A stretch of DNA of 64,000 nucleotides from Desulfobacteraceae bacterium (GTDB lineage: Bacteria; Desulfobacterota; Desulfobacteria; Desulfobacterales; Desulfobacteraceae). The notes under the pieces were generated by a model. That model made no database searches and had not been told where the DNA came from. It was given only the letters and a program-made list of their open reading frames with translations. Shown one piece after another: positions 1 to 8,957 of this stretch (positions within the stretch are counted from its first letter, which is position 1; the number at the start of each line of letters is the position of its first letter). Location: positions 1 to 64,000 of the forward strand of contig JADGEQ010000011.1 of NCBI GenBank assembly GCA_016744295.1, read 5' to 3'. Made by a program: the position numbers and the translations under genes.

Positions 1-813
1 TCCATCCATGATTTGAGCAGAAGAAGTAAAATGCCGTATATTGCCGTTAATTGTGGTGCCATACCGGAAAATCTTTTTGAAAGCGAATTTTTTGGCCATA
101 AAAAAGGAGCATTTTCCGGAGCGAACATGGACAAAGTCGGTTTCTTTGAGAGTGCTGACAAGGGCACCCTGTTTTTAGATGAAATTGGTGAAATCCCATT
201 AAATCTCCAGGTTAAACTGCTTAGAGCAATCGAAGGCAGCGGATATACTCCTATTGGAAGCACCAGGACAAAACAATCAGACGTGCGAATTATTGCAGCA
301 ACCAATCAAGATTTAACGGCATTGACTGAAAAAGGTATTATTCGGGAGGACTTTTTCTTCAGGGTCCACATCGTCCCTATTTATCTGCCACCTTTAAAAG
401 AGCGTGAAGAGGATATTCCGCTTTTGATATATCACTTTACCCAAAAAATGGGCGGGTCTGAAAAAAAAATTTTTATTCCCGATGCAATTGTAAAAAAGTT
501 TCAAGAGCATAACTGGCCAGGGAACGTCCGTGAACTCCAGAATGCTGTGTCCCGCTATCTTGCATTCGATACCATTGAATTTACGAAAAAGTTAAACAAG
601 CAGACAGATCCCTTGGTCGGGCAACCAGATGTTGAAGATGCCTCTCTGGGGGCGATAGATCTCAACAACCTGGTCAACAGCTATGAAAAACAGATAATTA
701 AAAAAGCATTGGTTACAACAAAGGGCAATATATCCAGGGCAGCAGACCTCCTGAAAATTGGGAGAAGATCTCTCCAGAGAAAAATCACAAGGCTTGGTGT
801 CCATTCGATGTGA
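1..813 (+). CDS. Sigma-54-dependent transcriptional regulator (5' truncated by window edge)
   Basis: Activator of sigma-54 promoters by ATP-driven remodelling of the closed complex. The reading frame is open to base 1, so the sensory domain and Walker A lie outside the window. Visible are the end of the first AAA+ segment (VNCGAIPE), the sigma-54 contact loop as GAFSGA (Thr of GAFTGA replaced by Ser), Walker B ([11 protein letters not shown]), the sensor region ([10 protein letters not shown]), the WPGNVREL motif and a C-terminal Fis-type helix-turn-helix ([21 protein letters not shown]). A TTG at base 13 could be read as a start, but homologous sequence continues upstream of it, so it is internal. 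A perfect palindrome begins 18 bases after the stop codon and a sigma-54 promoter lies 204 bases downstream, so it may control the next genes (inference). Confidence 0.93.
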   Translation, partial: SIHDLSRRSKMPYIAVNCGAIPENLFESEFFGHKKGAFSGANMDKVGFFESADKGTLFLDEIGEIPLNLQVKLLRAIEGSGYTPIGSTRTKQSDVRIIAATNQDLTALTEKGIIREDFFFRVHIVPIYLPPLKEREEDIPLLIYHFTQKMGGSEKKIFIPDAIVKKFQEHNWPGNVRELQNAVSRYLAFDTIEFTKKLNKQTDPLVGQPDVEDASLGAIDLNNLVNSYEKQIIKKALVTTKGNISRAADLLKIGRRSLQRKITRLGVHSM

Positions 814-830
814 CACATTGACTCATGATC

Positions 831-845
831 GCGACACTATGTCGC
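831..845. promoter_or_regulatory. Candidate EBP binding site (upstream activating sequence)
   Basis: Perfect inverted repeat GCGACA-CTA-TGTCGC. A further half-site TGCGACA lies at 902-908 and a short palindrome TGTGACACA at 809-817. The positions, 110 to 210 bp upstream of the sigma-54 promoter at 1018, are typical of enhancer sites for sigma-54 activators. The likely binder is the EBP encoded immediately upstream; that assignment is inference. Confidence 0.5.
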
Positions 846-1017
846 AATTCCCCTCCAGACAGGAGCCTTGGCGTAATTTTCATTTAAGATCAGTGTTCAA
901 ATGCGACAACTTGACACAGTTACCACCAAGGGATCTCCCCCTCATTTCTTTATTTCGTAAAAGCAAATTCCTTTTTAAAATCAAGTAATTATAAAATATA
1001 TATTAATAATTTCGCCT

Positions 1018-1033
1018 TGGCATCCAAGTTGCT
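1018..1033 (+). promoter_or_regulatory. Sigma-54 (RpoN) promoter
   Basis: TGGCATCCAAGTTGCT matches the -24/-12 consensus TGGCACG-N4-TTGCW, with GG and GC separated by exactly 10 bases. It lies 54 bp upstream of the receiver gene at 1087, in the correct orientation, and would drive the receiver and chemoreceptor pair. Confidence 0.8.
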
Positions 1034-1086
1034 AAGAGGTTCCCATCGATTTTAAATGAACAAAAAAGAGTAGGATATAAAACCGT

Positions 1087-1449
1087 ATGAACATTTTATT
1101 AATTGATTCCGATTCCCGGGCGTCTGATGAGCTGAGCCGTGTGTTGACCGATTGGGGGATGACTGTAAGCCATGCAGTTTCAGCTCAACAGGCAGTCGAT
1201 TTGGTTAAAGAGCAATTGTTTGAGCTTGTCCTGATGGAATTGTTTCTCAAAGATTCCATGGGGTATGAGATTATCCCGGATCTAAAACTATTTAATCCCG
1301 GTGTCAGCATTGTTGTGATGACCGGCAATAGCACGCCTGAGATGGAAAGGAAGGCCAGGGAATGCGGAATTGTTTTCTATATGGAAAAACCTGTTCCCCT
1401 GGATCAATTAAAACTGATTATCGATCAATTACTAAAGCAAAAAATATAA
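1087..1449 (+). CDS. Stand-alone response-regulator receiver domain, degenerate phosphorylation site
   Basis: Single CheY-like receiver domain of 120 residues with no output domain. The fold signature is clear: N-terminal ILLIDSDS strand, conserved Thr79 (VVMTG) and Lys101 (MEKPV). The position of the phospho-accepting Asp is Glu51 (LVLMEL), and one of the two Mg-binding acidic residues is Ser8 (DSD instead of DDD). A Glu at that place usually mimics or abolishes phosphorylation, so this is probably an atypical, phosphorylation-independent receiver (inference). It is 16 bp upstream of a chemoreceptor gene and shares the sigma-54 promoter at 1018. The ATG start is preceded by AGGATA. Confidence 0.85.
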   Translation: MNILLIDSDSRASDELSRVLTDWGMTVSHAVSAQQAVDLVKEQLFELVLMELFLKDSMGYEIIPDLKLFNPGVSIVVMTGNSTPEMERKARECGIVFYMEKPVPLDQLKLIIDQLLKQKI

Positions 1450-1465
1450 TTTTGGAGATAAAAAA

Positions 1466-3673
1466 ATGCTGAAAAAACTTAAATTCAATCAACAACTTTT
1501 GATCATTGGGATTTCACTGACGATTATCCCACTGATATGTGCTTTTGGCTTTGTGTTCAAGCAAAATAAAGGCAAAACGCAACTGGCAAAACAGGAAAGC
1601 TTTAAACTGGCCGATGCAGACCTTCAACACATTGTTGAAAGCATTTATACCCTTGCCAAAACCCAGCAGGAGGTGATTGAAACAAATCTTGAAAACGCAT
1701 TGAATGTGGCAGAAGATTTGTTGGCAAAAGCAGGTGGTCTTCAATTTGATCTTGAGTCCGAGACCTGGGATGCGACCAATCAGTATTCAAAAATGGTTTC
1801 GTCTGTAACACTTCCCAAAGTATATATTGGGGATACCTGGCTGGGTAAGATCAACAGTAAAAATCAACAAGCACCCCTTGTGGATGAGGTGTTGAAATTA
1901 GTTGGAACAACCTGCACGGTGTTTCAGATGATGAATCCTGACGGAGATATGCTGCGGGTTGCAACCAATGTTATCAAGAAAAACGGTCAACGGGCGATTG
2001 GCAGCTATATCCCCAGTATAAATTCAGATGGCTCGAGCAATCCGGTTATTTCAAGCGTTAAACGAGGGCAAACTTATGTGGGAAGAGCCTATGTCGTGGA
2101 CGGATGGTATATAACCGCTTATAAACCCCTTTATAATGAAAGCCGGCAGCTTGTGGGTATGCTCTATGTCGGAATCCCCCAGGAAAGCACCACCACCCTT
2201 CGTAAGGTTATTATGGACATGGTAATCGGTAAAACAGGATATGTTTACGTTTTGGATAAAACCGGTAGTTACCTCATTTCTAAAAATGGCCAACAGGATG
2301 GCAAAAACATAATGGGTGACAGGGATGAGAATGGGCAATATTTCATCAAGGAGTTAATTGCCAAGGCCACGATATTGACTGACGGCAAGACAGTAGACCA
2401 TACATATCAGTGGAAAGACCCTGTAGATAATACGGTTAAACCCAAAAAAGTTAAAGTTGCTTATTTTAAAAAATGGGACTGGATTATCAGCGCAGGCAGT
2501 TTTGAGGAAGAATTTATTGAATCCGCTCTCCTGATTGCTGAAAGTGCACGAAAAGGAAATATTGCCCTTTTGATCCTTATTGGCATCTCAGTCCTTGCCG
2601 CCATTTTTGTTTGGATTCTGGTGGCCCGCCGTGTCATGAATCAACTTGGAGCTGATCCGTCTGAAATCGCCAGCATTGCCGACAGCATCGCCCGTGGAGA
2701 TCTCACTGTTGAATTCAATGCAAATGGCAAACACATCACCGGCGTGTATGGCAATATGAAAGATATGACCCAAAACCTGGCCCGTATGTTCGCGGATATT
2801 ACAGGTGGCGTCCAAACGCTGACATCTTCTTCCACAGAGCTTTCCGCCATTTCACAACAAATGGCCTCAGGTTCGGAACAATCCAGTGAGAAAGCAAATA
2901 ATGTCGCTTCAGCAGCCGAAGAAATGTCGACCAGTATGAACAGTGTGGCTGCGGCCACAGAACAGACCACTGCCAGCCTTCAAATGATTGTTTCAGCAGC
3001 AGAAGAAATGTCTGTGACGATTAATGAAATTGCCAAAAATACAGCCAAAGGAAGTCAAACGACGTCTGAGGCAGTTGAAAAAGCAGAACATATTTCCGGA
3101 AAAGTTAAAGAGCTTGGCAAAGCTGCTTCGGAAATCTCTAAGGTTACGGAAACCATTTCCGATATTTCCGAACAGACCAACCTGCTGGCGCTCAACGCCA
3201 CCATAGAAGCGGCAAGAGCGGGTGAAGCAGGCAAAGGTTTTGCCGTGGTTGCCGGGGAAATAAAGGCCCTTGCCCAGCAGACGGCAGAAGCCACCGATGA
3301 AATCGGTTCAAGGATTGGAGACGTACAGGCAAGTACCCAGGAGTCTGTGTCCGCCATTGGATCCATCGTTGAAATCATCAATGAGATCAACATGATTGTA
3401 ACCTCTGTTGCAACCGCCATTGAAGAACAATCTGCCACCACCCAGGAGATTTCCAGCAACGTCAGTCAGGCAGCTGCAGGCGTTCAGGAAGTAAACGAAA
3501 ATGTTAACCAGACCTCTGCTGTGGCCGGAGAGGTTACCAAGGATGTTCACATGGTGAGTCAGGCTGCCGATGAAATAAACACAGGCAGCCTTCAGGTGAA
3601 TTCAAGTGCGGCAGAATTGTCCGAGCTGGCTGAAAACCTCAATGAAATGGTCAGCAGGTTTAAGTTAAATTAA
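1466..3673 (+). CDS. Methyl-accepting chemotaxis protein with periplasmic Cache sensor
   Basis: Transmembrane chemoreceptor of 735 residues that signals to CheA/CheW. Order: TM1 at about residues 9-29, a large periplasmic Cache-type ligand domain (about 45-355, with a typical Cache repeat around [16 protein letters not shown] and a [10 protein letters not shown] ending), TM2 at about 366-388, HAMP, then the coiled-coil signalling domain. Its hairpin tip [20 protein letters not shown] (about 567-586) is near invariant in the family. The start is preceded by TTTGGAGAT. It lies 16 bp after the receiver gene and probably belongs to the same sigma-54 transcript. The ligand cannot be read from sequence; organic anions are common for Cache domains. 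Confidence 0.95.
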   Translation: MLKKLKFNQQLLIIGISLTIIPLICAFGFVFKQNKGKTQLAKQESFKLADADLQHIVESIYTLAKTQQEVIETNLENALNVAEDLLAKAGGLQFDLESETWDATNQYSKMVSSVTLPKVYIGDTWLGKINSKNQQAPLVDEVLKLVGTTCTVFQMMNPDGDMLRVATNVIKKNGQRAIGSYIPSINSDGSSNPVISSVKRGQTYVGRAYVVDGWYITAYKPLYNESRQLVGMLYVGIPQESTTTLRKVIMDMVIGKTGYVYVLDKTGSYLISKNGQQDGKNIMGDRDENGQYFIKELIAKATILTDGKTVDHTYQWKDPVDNTVKPKKVKVAYFKKWDWIISAGSFEEEFIESALLIAESARKGNIALLILIGISVLAAIFVWILVARRVMNQLGADPSEIASIADSIARGDLTVEFNANGKHITGVYGNMKDMTQNLARMFADITGGVQTLTSSSTELSAISQQMASGSEQSSEKANNVASAAEEMSTSMNSVAAATEQTTASLQMIVSAAEEMSVTINEIAKNTAKGSQTTSEAVEKAEHISGKVKELGKAASEISKVTETISDISEQTNLLALNATIEAARAGEAGKGFAVVAGEIKALAQQTAEATDEIGSRIGDVQASTQESVSAIGSIVEIINEINMIVTSVATAIEEQSATTQEISSNVSQAAAGVQEVNENVNQTSAVAGEVTKDVHMVSQAADEINTGSLQVNSSAAELSELAENLNEMVSRFKLN

Positions 3674-3710
3674 ACGTTGGAGGCCTTCTAAAATTTAAAG
3701 AATAAGATCA

Positions 3711-4181
3711 ATGACGGAAACCATTGCCGTTACAATAGATAAACCTGAAGATGCCAGTGATGGGAACCCGTATGCAGCCCATGACAAACATTTTTAATAA
3801 AATTAGCCGGGTTGTCAGGAATTTATCACGGCAATTGGACAAATCCATTGATCTTGAGATTGAAGGCAAAGGATATGACCCTGAAAAAGGACTGGAATTG
3901 TCGGACAGGCGTGAAAATATTGCTGACAGACGGTCAAAACAAAGGATCGAAGATTCAATGCAAATAATGCCATAAACATTGCTGTGGTTTCTTCGGGTGC
4001 CTATAAATATGGGCTTATGGTAACCCCTCCATTGGACACCTTCGACCTCTTTTTGAATATCGATGACAGCACGTTCAAGCAGCCGGGCATCAGCGGATCA
4101 ATGACCATTAAGGATCATACAACACTCATCATAGATGCGTTTGAGTTGGCCAAGGTGGTAATGCCTGAATTGTTTTTATAA
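3711..4181 (+). pseudogene. Decayed chemotaxis kinase (CheA) remnant
   Basis: Fragments of a CheA gene in more than one frame. An ATG at 3711 with GGAGG well upstream opens a short peptide (MTETIAVTIDKPEDASDGNP...) that stops near 3797. A different frame from 3751 reads VMGTRMQPMTNIFNKISRVV and continues into LSRQLDKSIDLEIEGK, the conserved CheA segment joining dimerization and ATPase domains. After a stop at 3973-3975 another frame reads INIAVVSSGAYKYGLMVTPP and later GSMTIKDHTTLIIDAFEL, which is the CheW-like regulatory domain of CheA. The Hpt domain, most of the dimerization domain and the whole ATPase are missing. The gene was evidently lost by internal deletions and frameshifts from the end of the receptor operon. 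Confidence 0.75.
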
Positions 4182-4303
4182 ATTCAAGCGTTAATGGAAA
4201 TTTTTTTTCAGCACAAGGAAAAATGGCATGGCTGAAGTATTGAAAGACGAATACCCACTAATAATGATTCATAATCATATGGTACAAAGGATCAGCAGCA
4301 CTC

Positions 4304-5473
4304 ATGGATACAAAATCTCTTTTAAATCTTAGAAAATTTTTAGCCCCGGAAATTGTCTATGGCGCAGGCGCTATTTCATTATCCGGTCGTCATGCGAATA
4401 ACTTGGGTGCATCTAAAGTTTTCATTGTGACAGATCCCGGCGTTCGAAAGGCGGGATGGACTTTTGCTGTTGAGGAAAGTCTAAAAAAATTGGATATCCC
4501 TTATGTTGTATTTGATGGTGTTACACCCAACCCAAAAGATCATGAGGTAATGGAAGGGGTTGAATTTTGCAAAGACGAAGGATGCGATTTGATCATTGCA
4601 GTGGGAGGCGGGAGTCCCATGGATTGTGCCAAAGGGATCGGTGTTGTAATGGGGAATCCGGGCAGCATAACTGAATATGAAGGTGTTGATATGATACCCA
4701 ATCCAGGGCCGCCCCTTATTTTTATACCCACAACAGCAGGGTCCTCTGCTGACGTATCACAATTTGCAATCATTGCAGATACCACCCGTAATGTCAAAAT
4801 TACCATCATCAGCAAAATGGTTATTCCGGATATAGCATTAATTGATCCAAAAACGACCACTACCATGTCTTCTGAATTAACTGCAGCAACTGGTATGGAT
4901 GCACTTTGTCATGGGTTCGAAGCCTTTGTTTCAAATGCCTCATCACCCTTGACGGATATGGCCGCTCTTTCATCTGTTCAGATTATTTCAGATAATTTTC
5001 TCAAAGCCTATGAAAATCCTGATAATATAACATATCGAGATAAAATGATGACAGCCAGTTTGATGGCAGGTATGGCATTTTCAAATGCAAGTCTTGGTTT
5101 GGTTCATGCGATGGCGCACAGTCTTGGAGGCGCATTGGATTTGCCACACGGAGAGTGCAATGCGCTAGTGCTTGAAAAAATTGTTCCCTTTAATTATTCA
5201 GCTTGCCCTGAAAAATACAACCAGCTGGCAAAGGCGATGCACGTAAATATAGATAAATATAAATTTTCCGAAAGGGGAGCTGCCATCTCTGATCAAATTT
5301 CATCTTTGAGGAAAAATTTAGATATTAACCAGCGACTCGTTGATTTGGGTGTTCAGTCTACTGATATTCCAAAATTGTCAGAATTTGCATTCCAGGATCC
5401 ATGCTTAGCAACAAATCCCCGAGAGACAAGTAAACAGGACATTGAAAGATTATACATGCAGATCTATGAATAA
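4304..5473 (+). CDS. ercA: Iron-containing alcohol dehydrogenase, ErcA-like regulatory type
   Basis: Group III Fe-dependent alcohol dehydrogenase fold, 389 residues, cytoplasmic. The NAD-binding GGGSPMDCAKGIG motif lies at about 100-112. The metal ligands are an Asp and His in GMDALCHGFEAF (about 196-207), a His in GLVHAMAHSLGG (about 265-276) and a His in DLPHGECN. The run SSADVSQFAII and NASSPLTD are characteristic of the ErcA branch, which in Pseudomonas aeruginosa belongs to the ethanol-oxidation regulatory network and sits next to sensor kinases. Here too the next gene, 32 bp downstream, is a hybrid histidine kinase. It could be a catalytic dehydrogenase, a sensor component, or both. No clear promoter was found in the 122 bp upstream. 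Confidence 0.85.
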   Translation: MDTKSLLNLRKFLAPEIVYGAGAISLSGRHANNLGASKVFIVTDPGVRKAGWTFAVEESLKKLDIPYVVFDGVTPNPKDHEVMEGVEFCKDEGCDLIIAVGGGSPMDCAKGIGVVMGNPGSITEYEGVDMIPNPGPPLIFIPTTAGSSADVSQFAIIADTTRNVKITIISKMVIPDIALIDPKTTTTMSSELTAATGMDALCHGFEAFVSNASSPLTDMAALSSVQIISDNFLKAYENPDNITYRDKMMTASLMAGMAFSNASLGLVHAMAHSLGGALDLPHGECNALVLEKIVPFNYSACPEKYNQLAKAMHVNIDKYKFSERGAAISDQISSLRKNLDINQRLVDLGVQSTDIPKLSEFAFQDPCLATNPRETSKQDIERLYMQIYE

Positions 5474-5505
5474 ATATATCAGCAGGTAGCTTTCACCCAA
5501 GGACA

Positions 5506-7167
5506 ATGGATGATATGAACAAAACAACGCCACACAAATCAGCACGGGAAAAATTTTTAGCCCTGAGCCTGGAATCCAGTCGAAAGAGCTATTATCCCCA
5601 GCTAAAAAAACATCTCGAGAAAACCAAAGAGAATGAGAAACGATTACAATTATTAATTGATAATTTACCGGCACTAATATCCTATGTCAATTCTGAAGAA
5701 CGATATGTCTTGGTAAATCGGGCATTTGTGGAATCGTTTGATCTAAAACACGATCACATAATTGGTAAACGGATGGAAACCATATTAGGTAAAAAGATTT
5801 ATAATAAAGTAAACTCTTACATTGGAAAGGCATTATCCGGAAAATCTGGACATTTCGAACTCTCTATTGCTACAAAAAAAAAGGGCACAAAATGGTATGA
5901 AATCAATTATGTATCGGAAACCAATCCCCAAGGAATTGTAAATGGTTTTTACTCGTTAATTATTGATTCAACCGAAAAAAAACAGGCTGAAGAAGAAAAA
6001 ACGAAATTGAAGGACAGACTTCGCCAAGCTCAAAAGATGGAAGCCATTGGGACACTTTCTGGTGGCATTGCCCATGATTTTAACAATATCCTTTCCGGTA
6101 TCTTTGGTTATTCCCAATTAGCCGACATCCATATCAATGATCCTGAAAGGGCAAGAGAGTATATCAGCAAAATTGTTGGAGGGGCTCAAAGAGCTTCATC
6201 TCTTATCCAACAAATATTAGCTTTCAGCAGGCAAACTAAATATAGCAAACAACCATTAAGTTTTTTCATTCTTACAAAAGAAGTATTAAGGTTGATCCGT
6301 TCTACAATCCCATCAAATATCGCGATAAAAGAAGTGCTTAATACGAGAGCAATGATCTTGGCGGATTCAACTCAGATTCATCAGGTAATCATGAATCTGT
6401 GCACCAATGCATACCATGCCATGGGTGATGATGGTGGACTCTTGACTGTAGGGTTGGATGAGGTCCTACTTACAACAAATCAAATGCCTAGGGAATTAAA
6501 CCTTGTTCCTGGTAAATACCTTAAACTTGAAGTGTGTGACACTGGCCCTGGAATAGACCATCAAATTAAAGAAAAAATATTTGATCCGTATTTTACTACA
6601 AAATCGATAGGCAAAGGTACGGGATTAGGATTAGCTGTTGTTGATGGTATTGTGAAGAAACATAATGGTTTTATTAAATTGAAAACCAAACTTGGAGTTG
6701 GCACTACTTTCCAAATATATTTACCGGCCATTGAAGATGAGTTGGCTTGTGCAGATGTGTCAAAAAAAGAAGAAGAAGAGCTATCAACCAAGACAGAAAA
6801 AATAATGCTTGTGGATGATGAACCTGCTATCCTCGAAACATTAAAAGCTATTCTGTCCAGGCAAGGATATGAAGTGTCAACTTTCAATAACGGTGAATCA
6901 GCTTTACAAGTATTTGCCGATAACTCTACTGAATTTGACCTTATCATTACTGATATGACTATGCCCCAAATGACAGGGGATAAACTCTCCAGAGAAGTCT
7001 TGAAGATCAGAGAAGAAATTCCAATTATTATATGTACTGGCTACCATGAAAATTTTTCAGAAGAAGAAGCTATCAGGGCCGGTATTAAAAAGTATCTCCA
7101 AAAACCTGTCATCGGAAAGGAACTTCCGAAAATCATTCGTGATTTATTGAATACAAAACAGCATTAA
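5506..7167 (+). CDS. PAS-domain hybrid histidine kinase, partner of ErcA-like protein
   Basis: Soluble hybrid sensor kinase of 553 residues with no membrane segment. Order: short N-terminal helix, PAS domain (about 45-155), HisKA with phospho-accepting His in SGGIAHDFNN (about 188), HATPase with N box (NLCTNAYHAM) and G boxes (DTGPGID, GKGTGLGLAVV), then a C-terminal receiver (about 433-553) with phospho-acceptor Asp in LIITDMTMP, Thr in ICTGY and Lys in LQKPV. The start ATG at 5506 follows AAGGACA. It is probably co-transcribed with ercA, 32 bp upstream. There is no output domain, so signalling must continue through a phosphotransfer partner that is not encoded nearby. Confidence 0.92.
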   Translation: MDDMNKTTPHKSAREKFLALSLESSRKSYYPQLKKHLEKTKENEKRLQLLIDNLPALISYVNSEERYVLVNRAFVESFDLKHDHIIGKRMETILGKKIYNKVNSYIGKALSGKSGHFELSIATKKKGTKWYEINYVSETNPQGIVNGFYSLIIDSTEKKQAEEEKTKLKDRLRQAQKMEAIGTLSGGIAHDFNNILSGIFGYSQLADIHINDPERAREYISKIVGGAQRASSLIQQILAFSRQTKYSKQPLSFFILTKEVLRLIRSTIPSNIAIKEVLNTRAMILADSTQIHQVIMNLCTNAYHAMGDDGGLLTVGLDEVLLTTNQMPRELNLVPGKYLKLEVCDTGPGIDHQIKEKIFDPYFTTKSIGKGTGLGLAVVDGIVKKHNGFIKLKTKLGVGTTFQIYLPAIEDELACADVSKKEEEELSTKTEKIMLVDDEPAILETLKAILSRQGYEVSTFNNGESALQVFADNSTEFDLIITDMTMPQMTGDKLSREVLKIREEIPIIICTGYHENFSEEEAIRAGIKKYLQKPVIGKELPKIIRDLLNTKQH

Positions 7168-7194
7168 CATCAACTATATTAAAAAGGAACGATC

Positions 7195-7302
7195 ATGACA
7201 CTTAAAACAAAAGTTAGTTTGATCTTAGTTTTTTTAAAAAAATCCAGACCCCACATCTTTTGGCCAGCAAAAAGTCAATTAAATGCTTTAGAAACATTCT
7301 GA
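7195..7302 (+). pseudogene. Truncated N-terminus of a membrane sensor or receptor
   Basis: A good ribosome-binding site (AAAAAGGAAC) and ATG open a 35-codon frame beginning MTLKTKVSLILVFL, typical of the first membrane segment of chemoreceptors and sensor kinases. After about 14 residues the sequence becomes non-membrane and stops at 7300-7302. It follows the ErcA/kinase pair by 27 bp. It is best read as the stump of a gene whose body has been deleted; it could alternatively be a chance small ORF. Confidence 0.4.
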
Positions 7303-7730
7303 TTCAAATTTTTTCTAAACACCACTCTATAAATAATAAATTGTTCCCAAATAGTGAATAATTGGGATGTGAAGATCAGGTCGGCGTTTGTCAAGACGGG
7401 GAGGGGATTGCAGGCGTATCAGTGATTGCAATTGCGTACAGGCGCTTAATGCAGTGGAGCGTTTAGAAGAGCGTGCTGTTTGAGGACCGACTGGACCGCA
7501 GCTCACGGCTTTTAGCGCAGCACAATTTAAAGCCTGTGGGAATTTGTTCAATCAGTACGCTGCAATCTTCCCCGGCCGGTTGGGAGGTTCACCAATAATG
7601 TTCAACTTAAATTTTCCAGAGTATGGTGCAATACGTATCGGCTACCAAGATAATTGCTGCCTGTTATTTTATCCGGATTTTTGCTATTCATAATATCGAG
7701 CTTAATCCAAAAGGTGAAATAAAAAACATA
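7303..7730. other. Non-coding stretch, with a GC-richer islet at about 7370-7590
   Basis: About 430 bases without a recognisable gene. The first 60 and last 100 bases are AT-rich; the middle (about 7370-7590) is clearly GC-richer than its flanks. Its open frames on both strands show no protein motif I recognise. I see no tRNA, terminator or inverted terminal repeat. It may be the residue of the deletion that left the stump at 7195. Confidence 0.4.
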
Positions 7731-8078
7731 ATGAATACCAAAGAAGCAGCAAACATCCGACTGGCAATAATAGAAAAAATTGAAACGTTAAAAAAAAATG
7801 TCGAAACCTTCAAAAGGTTATCACAACCGGTGCCACCGGATAATGCCATTGGCAGAATAACACGGATGGAGGCCATAAACAGCAAAAGTATGAATGAAGC
7901 CGCCCTGGTTAAATCAACCAAGACCCTGGATAAACTCCACAGATGCCTTAAAAAGATAAATGATCCTGATTTCGGGTATTGTATAAATTGTGAGGAGCCC
8001 ATCCCCCACAAACGACTGCTGATAATGCCCGAAACCCCCTTTTGTGTTAAATGTGCCCAAAACATCAATCCAAGATAG
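7731..8078 (+). CDS. TraR/DksA-type C4 zinc-finger protein
   Basis: Small cytoplasmic protein of 115 residues: an N-terminal coiled-coil region (KIETLKKNVETFKRLSQPV) followed by a C4 zinc finger with CINC (about residue 86) and CVKC (about 107), the layout of DksA/TraR proteins that act in the RNA polymerase secondary channel. I chose the ATG at 7731, with AAGGTG upstream, over the frame-open GTG at 7623, because the extra 36 residues do not look like the family. The acidic coiled-coil tip residues of true DksA are not obvious (the loop reads QPVPPDNAIGRITRME), so it may be a DksA paralogue rather than DksA itself. Confidence 0.85.
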   Translation: MNTKEAANIRLAIIEKIETLKKNVETFKRLSQPVPPDNAIGRITRMEAINSKSMNEAALVKSTKTLDKLHRCLKKINDPDFGYCINCEEPIPHKRLLIMPETPFCVKCAQNINPR

Positions 8079-8242
8079 GTTCCCCAAGATAGATTCCCAT
8101 TGTTGAATTATAAGGGTTGAATTATAAGGGATCAATTTCCATAGAGGAAAAAGAAAAATACCAGGTGAGCCCCCCCCTTGAAACCCCTGGCCAGGATGCT
8201 TAGGGTGAAAGAACTTATAACCTGAATATTAAGGATGTCATT

Positions 8243-8941
8243 GTGTTTACAGAAACCATCACATTTCCTGCAGCCTTTATTGCCGGATTGCTCTCTTTTC
8301 TATCACCCTGTGTGCTGCCCCTGATTCCCGCTTATTTTTCTTTTATCACCGGTCTGTCCGTGGATGAAATGACCTCGGACACCAAAGGGATACGGAAGAA
8401 GGTGATCCTGTCCACCCTTGCCTATGTGGCAGGATTTTCATTTATTTTCATCCTGTTCGGGGCATCGGCCTCCTTTCTTGGGGGGCTGGCCGCACAATTT
8501 TCCTGGGTAATCCGCTACCTTGGGGGGGGTATTGTGCTCCTGTTTGGTCTCCACCTTCTGGGCGTCATCAATATTGCAGGGTTTCAGTTTGAAAAACGGT
8601 TCCATGTCAAGGAAAAACCCGTGCATCTGCTGGGAACCTTTGTCATCGGCATGGCCTTTGGGGCAGGGTGGACCCCCTGCATAGGCCCCATGCTGGGCAG
8701 TATTCTCATTGTGGCCGGCAACCAGGAAACTATCCTCAAAGGCGTCTGGCTGCTGGCGGTATATTCTGCAGGCCTTGCCCTTCCCTTTATCCTGATATCC
8801 ATCTTTATCAATTCCATGCTTGGGTTCATGAAACGGGCCACAAAATTAATCGGGGTGATCAACAAGGTTGCCGGAATCCTTTTAATCTGTATCGGGCTGT
8901 TGCTGATATTTGATAAATTGAAACTGCTGACCACCCTATAG
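8243..8941 (+). CDS. ccdA: CcdA-type thiol:disulfide transporter (cytochrome c biogenesis)
   Basis: Integral membrane protein of 232 residues with about six transmembrane helices, carrying electrons from cytoplasmic thioredoxin to periplasmic thiol proteins. The two catalytic cysteines lie in the expected helices, in SFLSPCVLPLIPAYFSF (about residue 24) and GAGWTPCIGPMLGSIL (about 147). The GTG start at 8243 gives the canonical short N-terminus before the first helix. An MFS gene follows after 16 bp, suggesting co-transcription. It lacks the thioredoxin-like domain of DsbD, hence the CcdA call. Confidence 0.92.
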   Translation: MFTETITFPAAFIAGLLSFLSPCVLPLIPAYFSFITGLSVDEMTSDTKGIRKKVILSTLAYVAGFSFIFILFGASASFLGGLAAQFSWVIRYLGGGIVLLFGLHLLGVINIAGFQFEKRFHVKEKPVHLLGTFVIGMAFGAGWTPCIGPMLGSILIVAGNQETILKGVWLLAVYSAGLALPFILISIFINSMLGFMKRATKLIGVINKVAGILLICIGLLLIFDKLKLLTTL

Positions 8942-8957
8942 AGAAAAGAAGCTTCCC

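Noticed and set aside
4225-4329. 34-codon ORF starting MAEVLKDEYP before ercA
   Set aside because: It overlaps the ercA start in another frame, has only a weak RBS and no recognisable motif.
7327-7551. 74-codon minus-strand frame in the GC-rich islet
   Set aside because: No RBS, no motif, and composition unlike neighbouring genes; not called as a gene.
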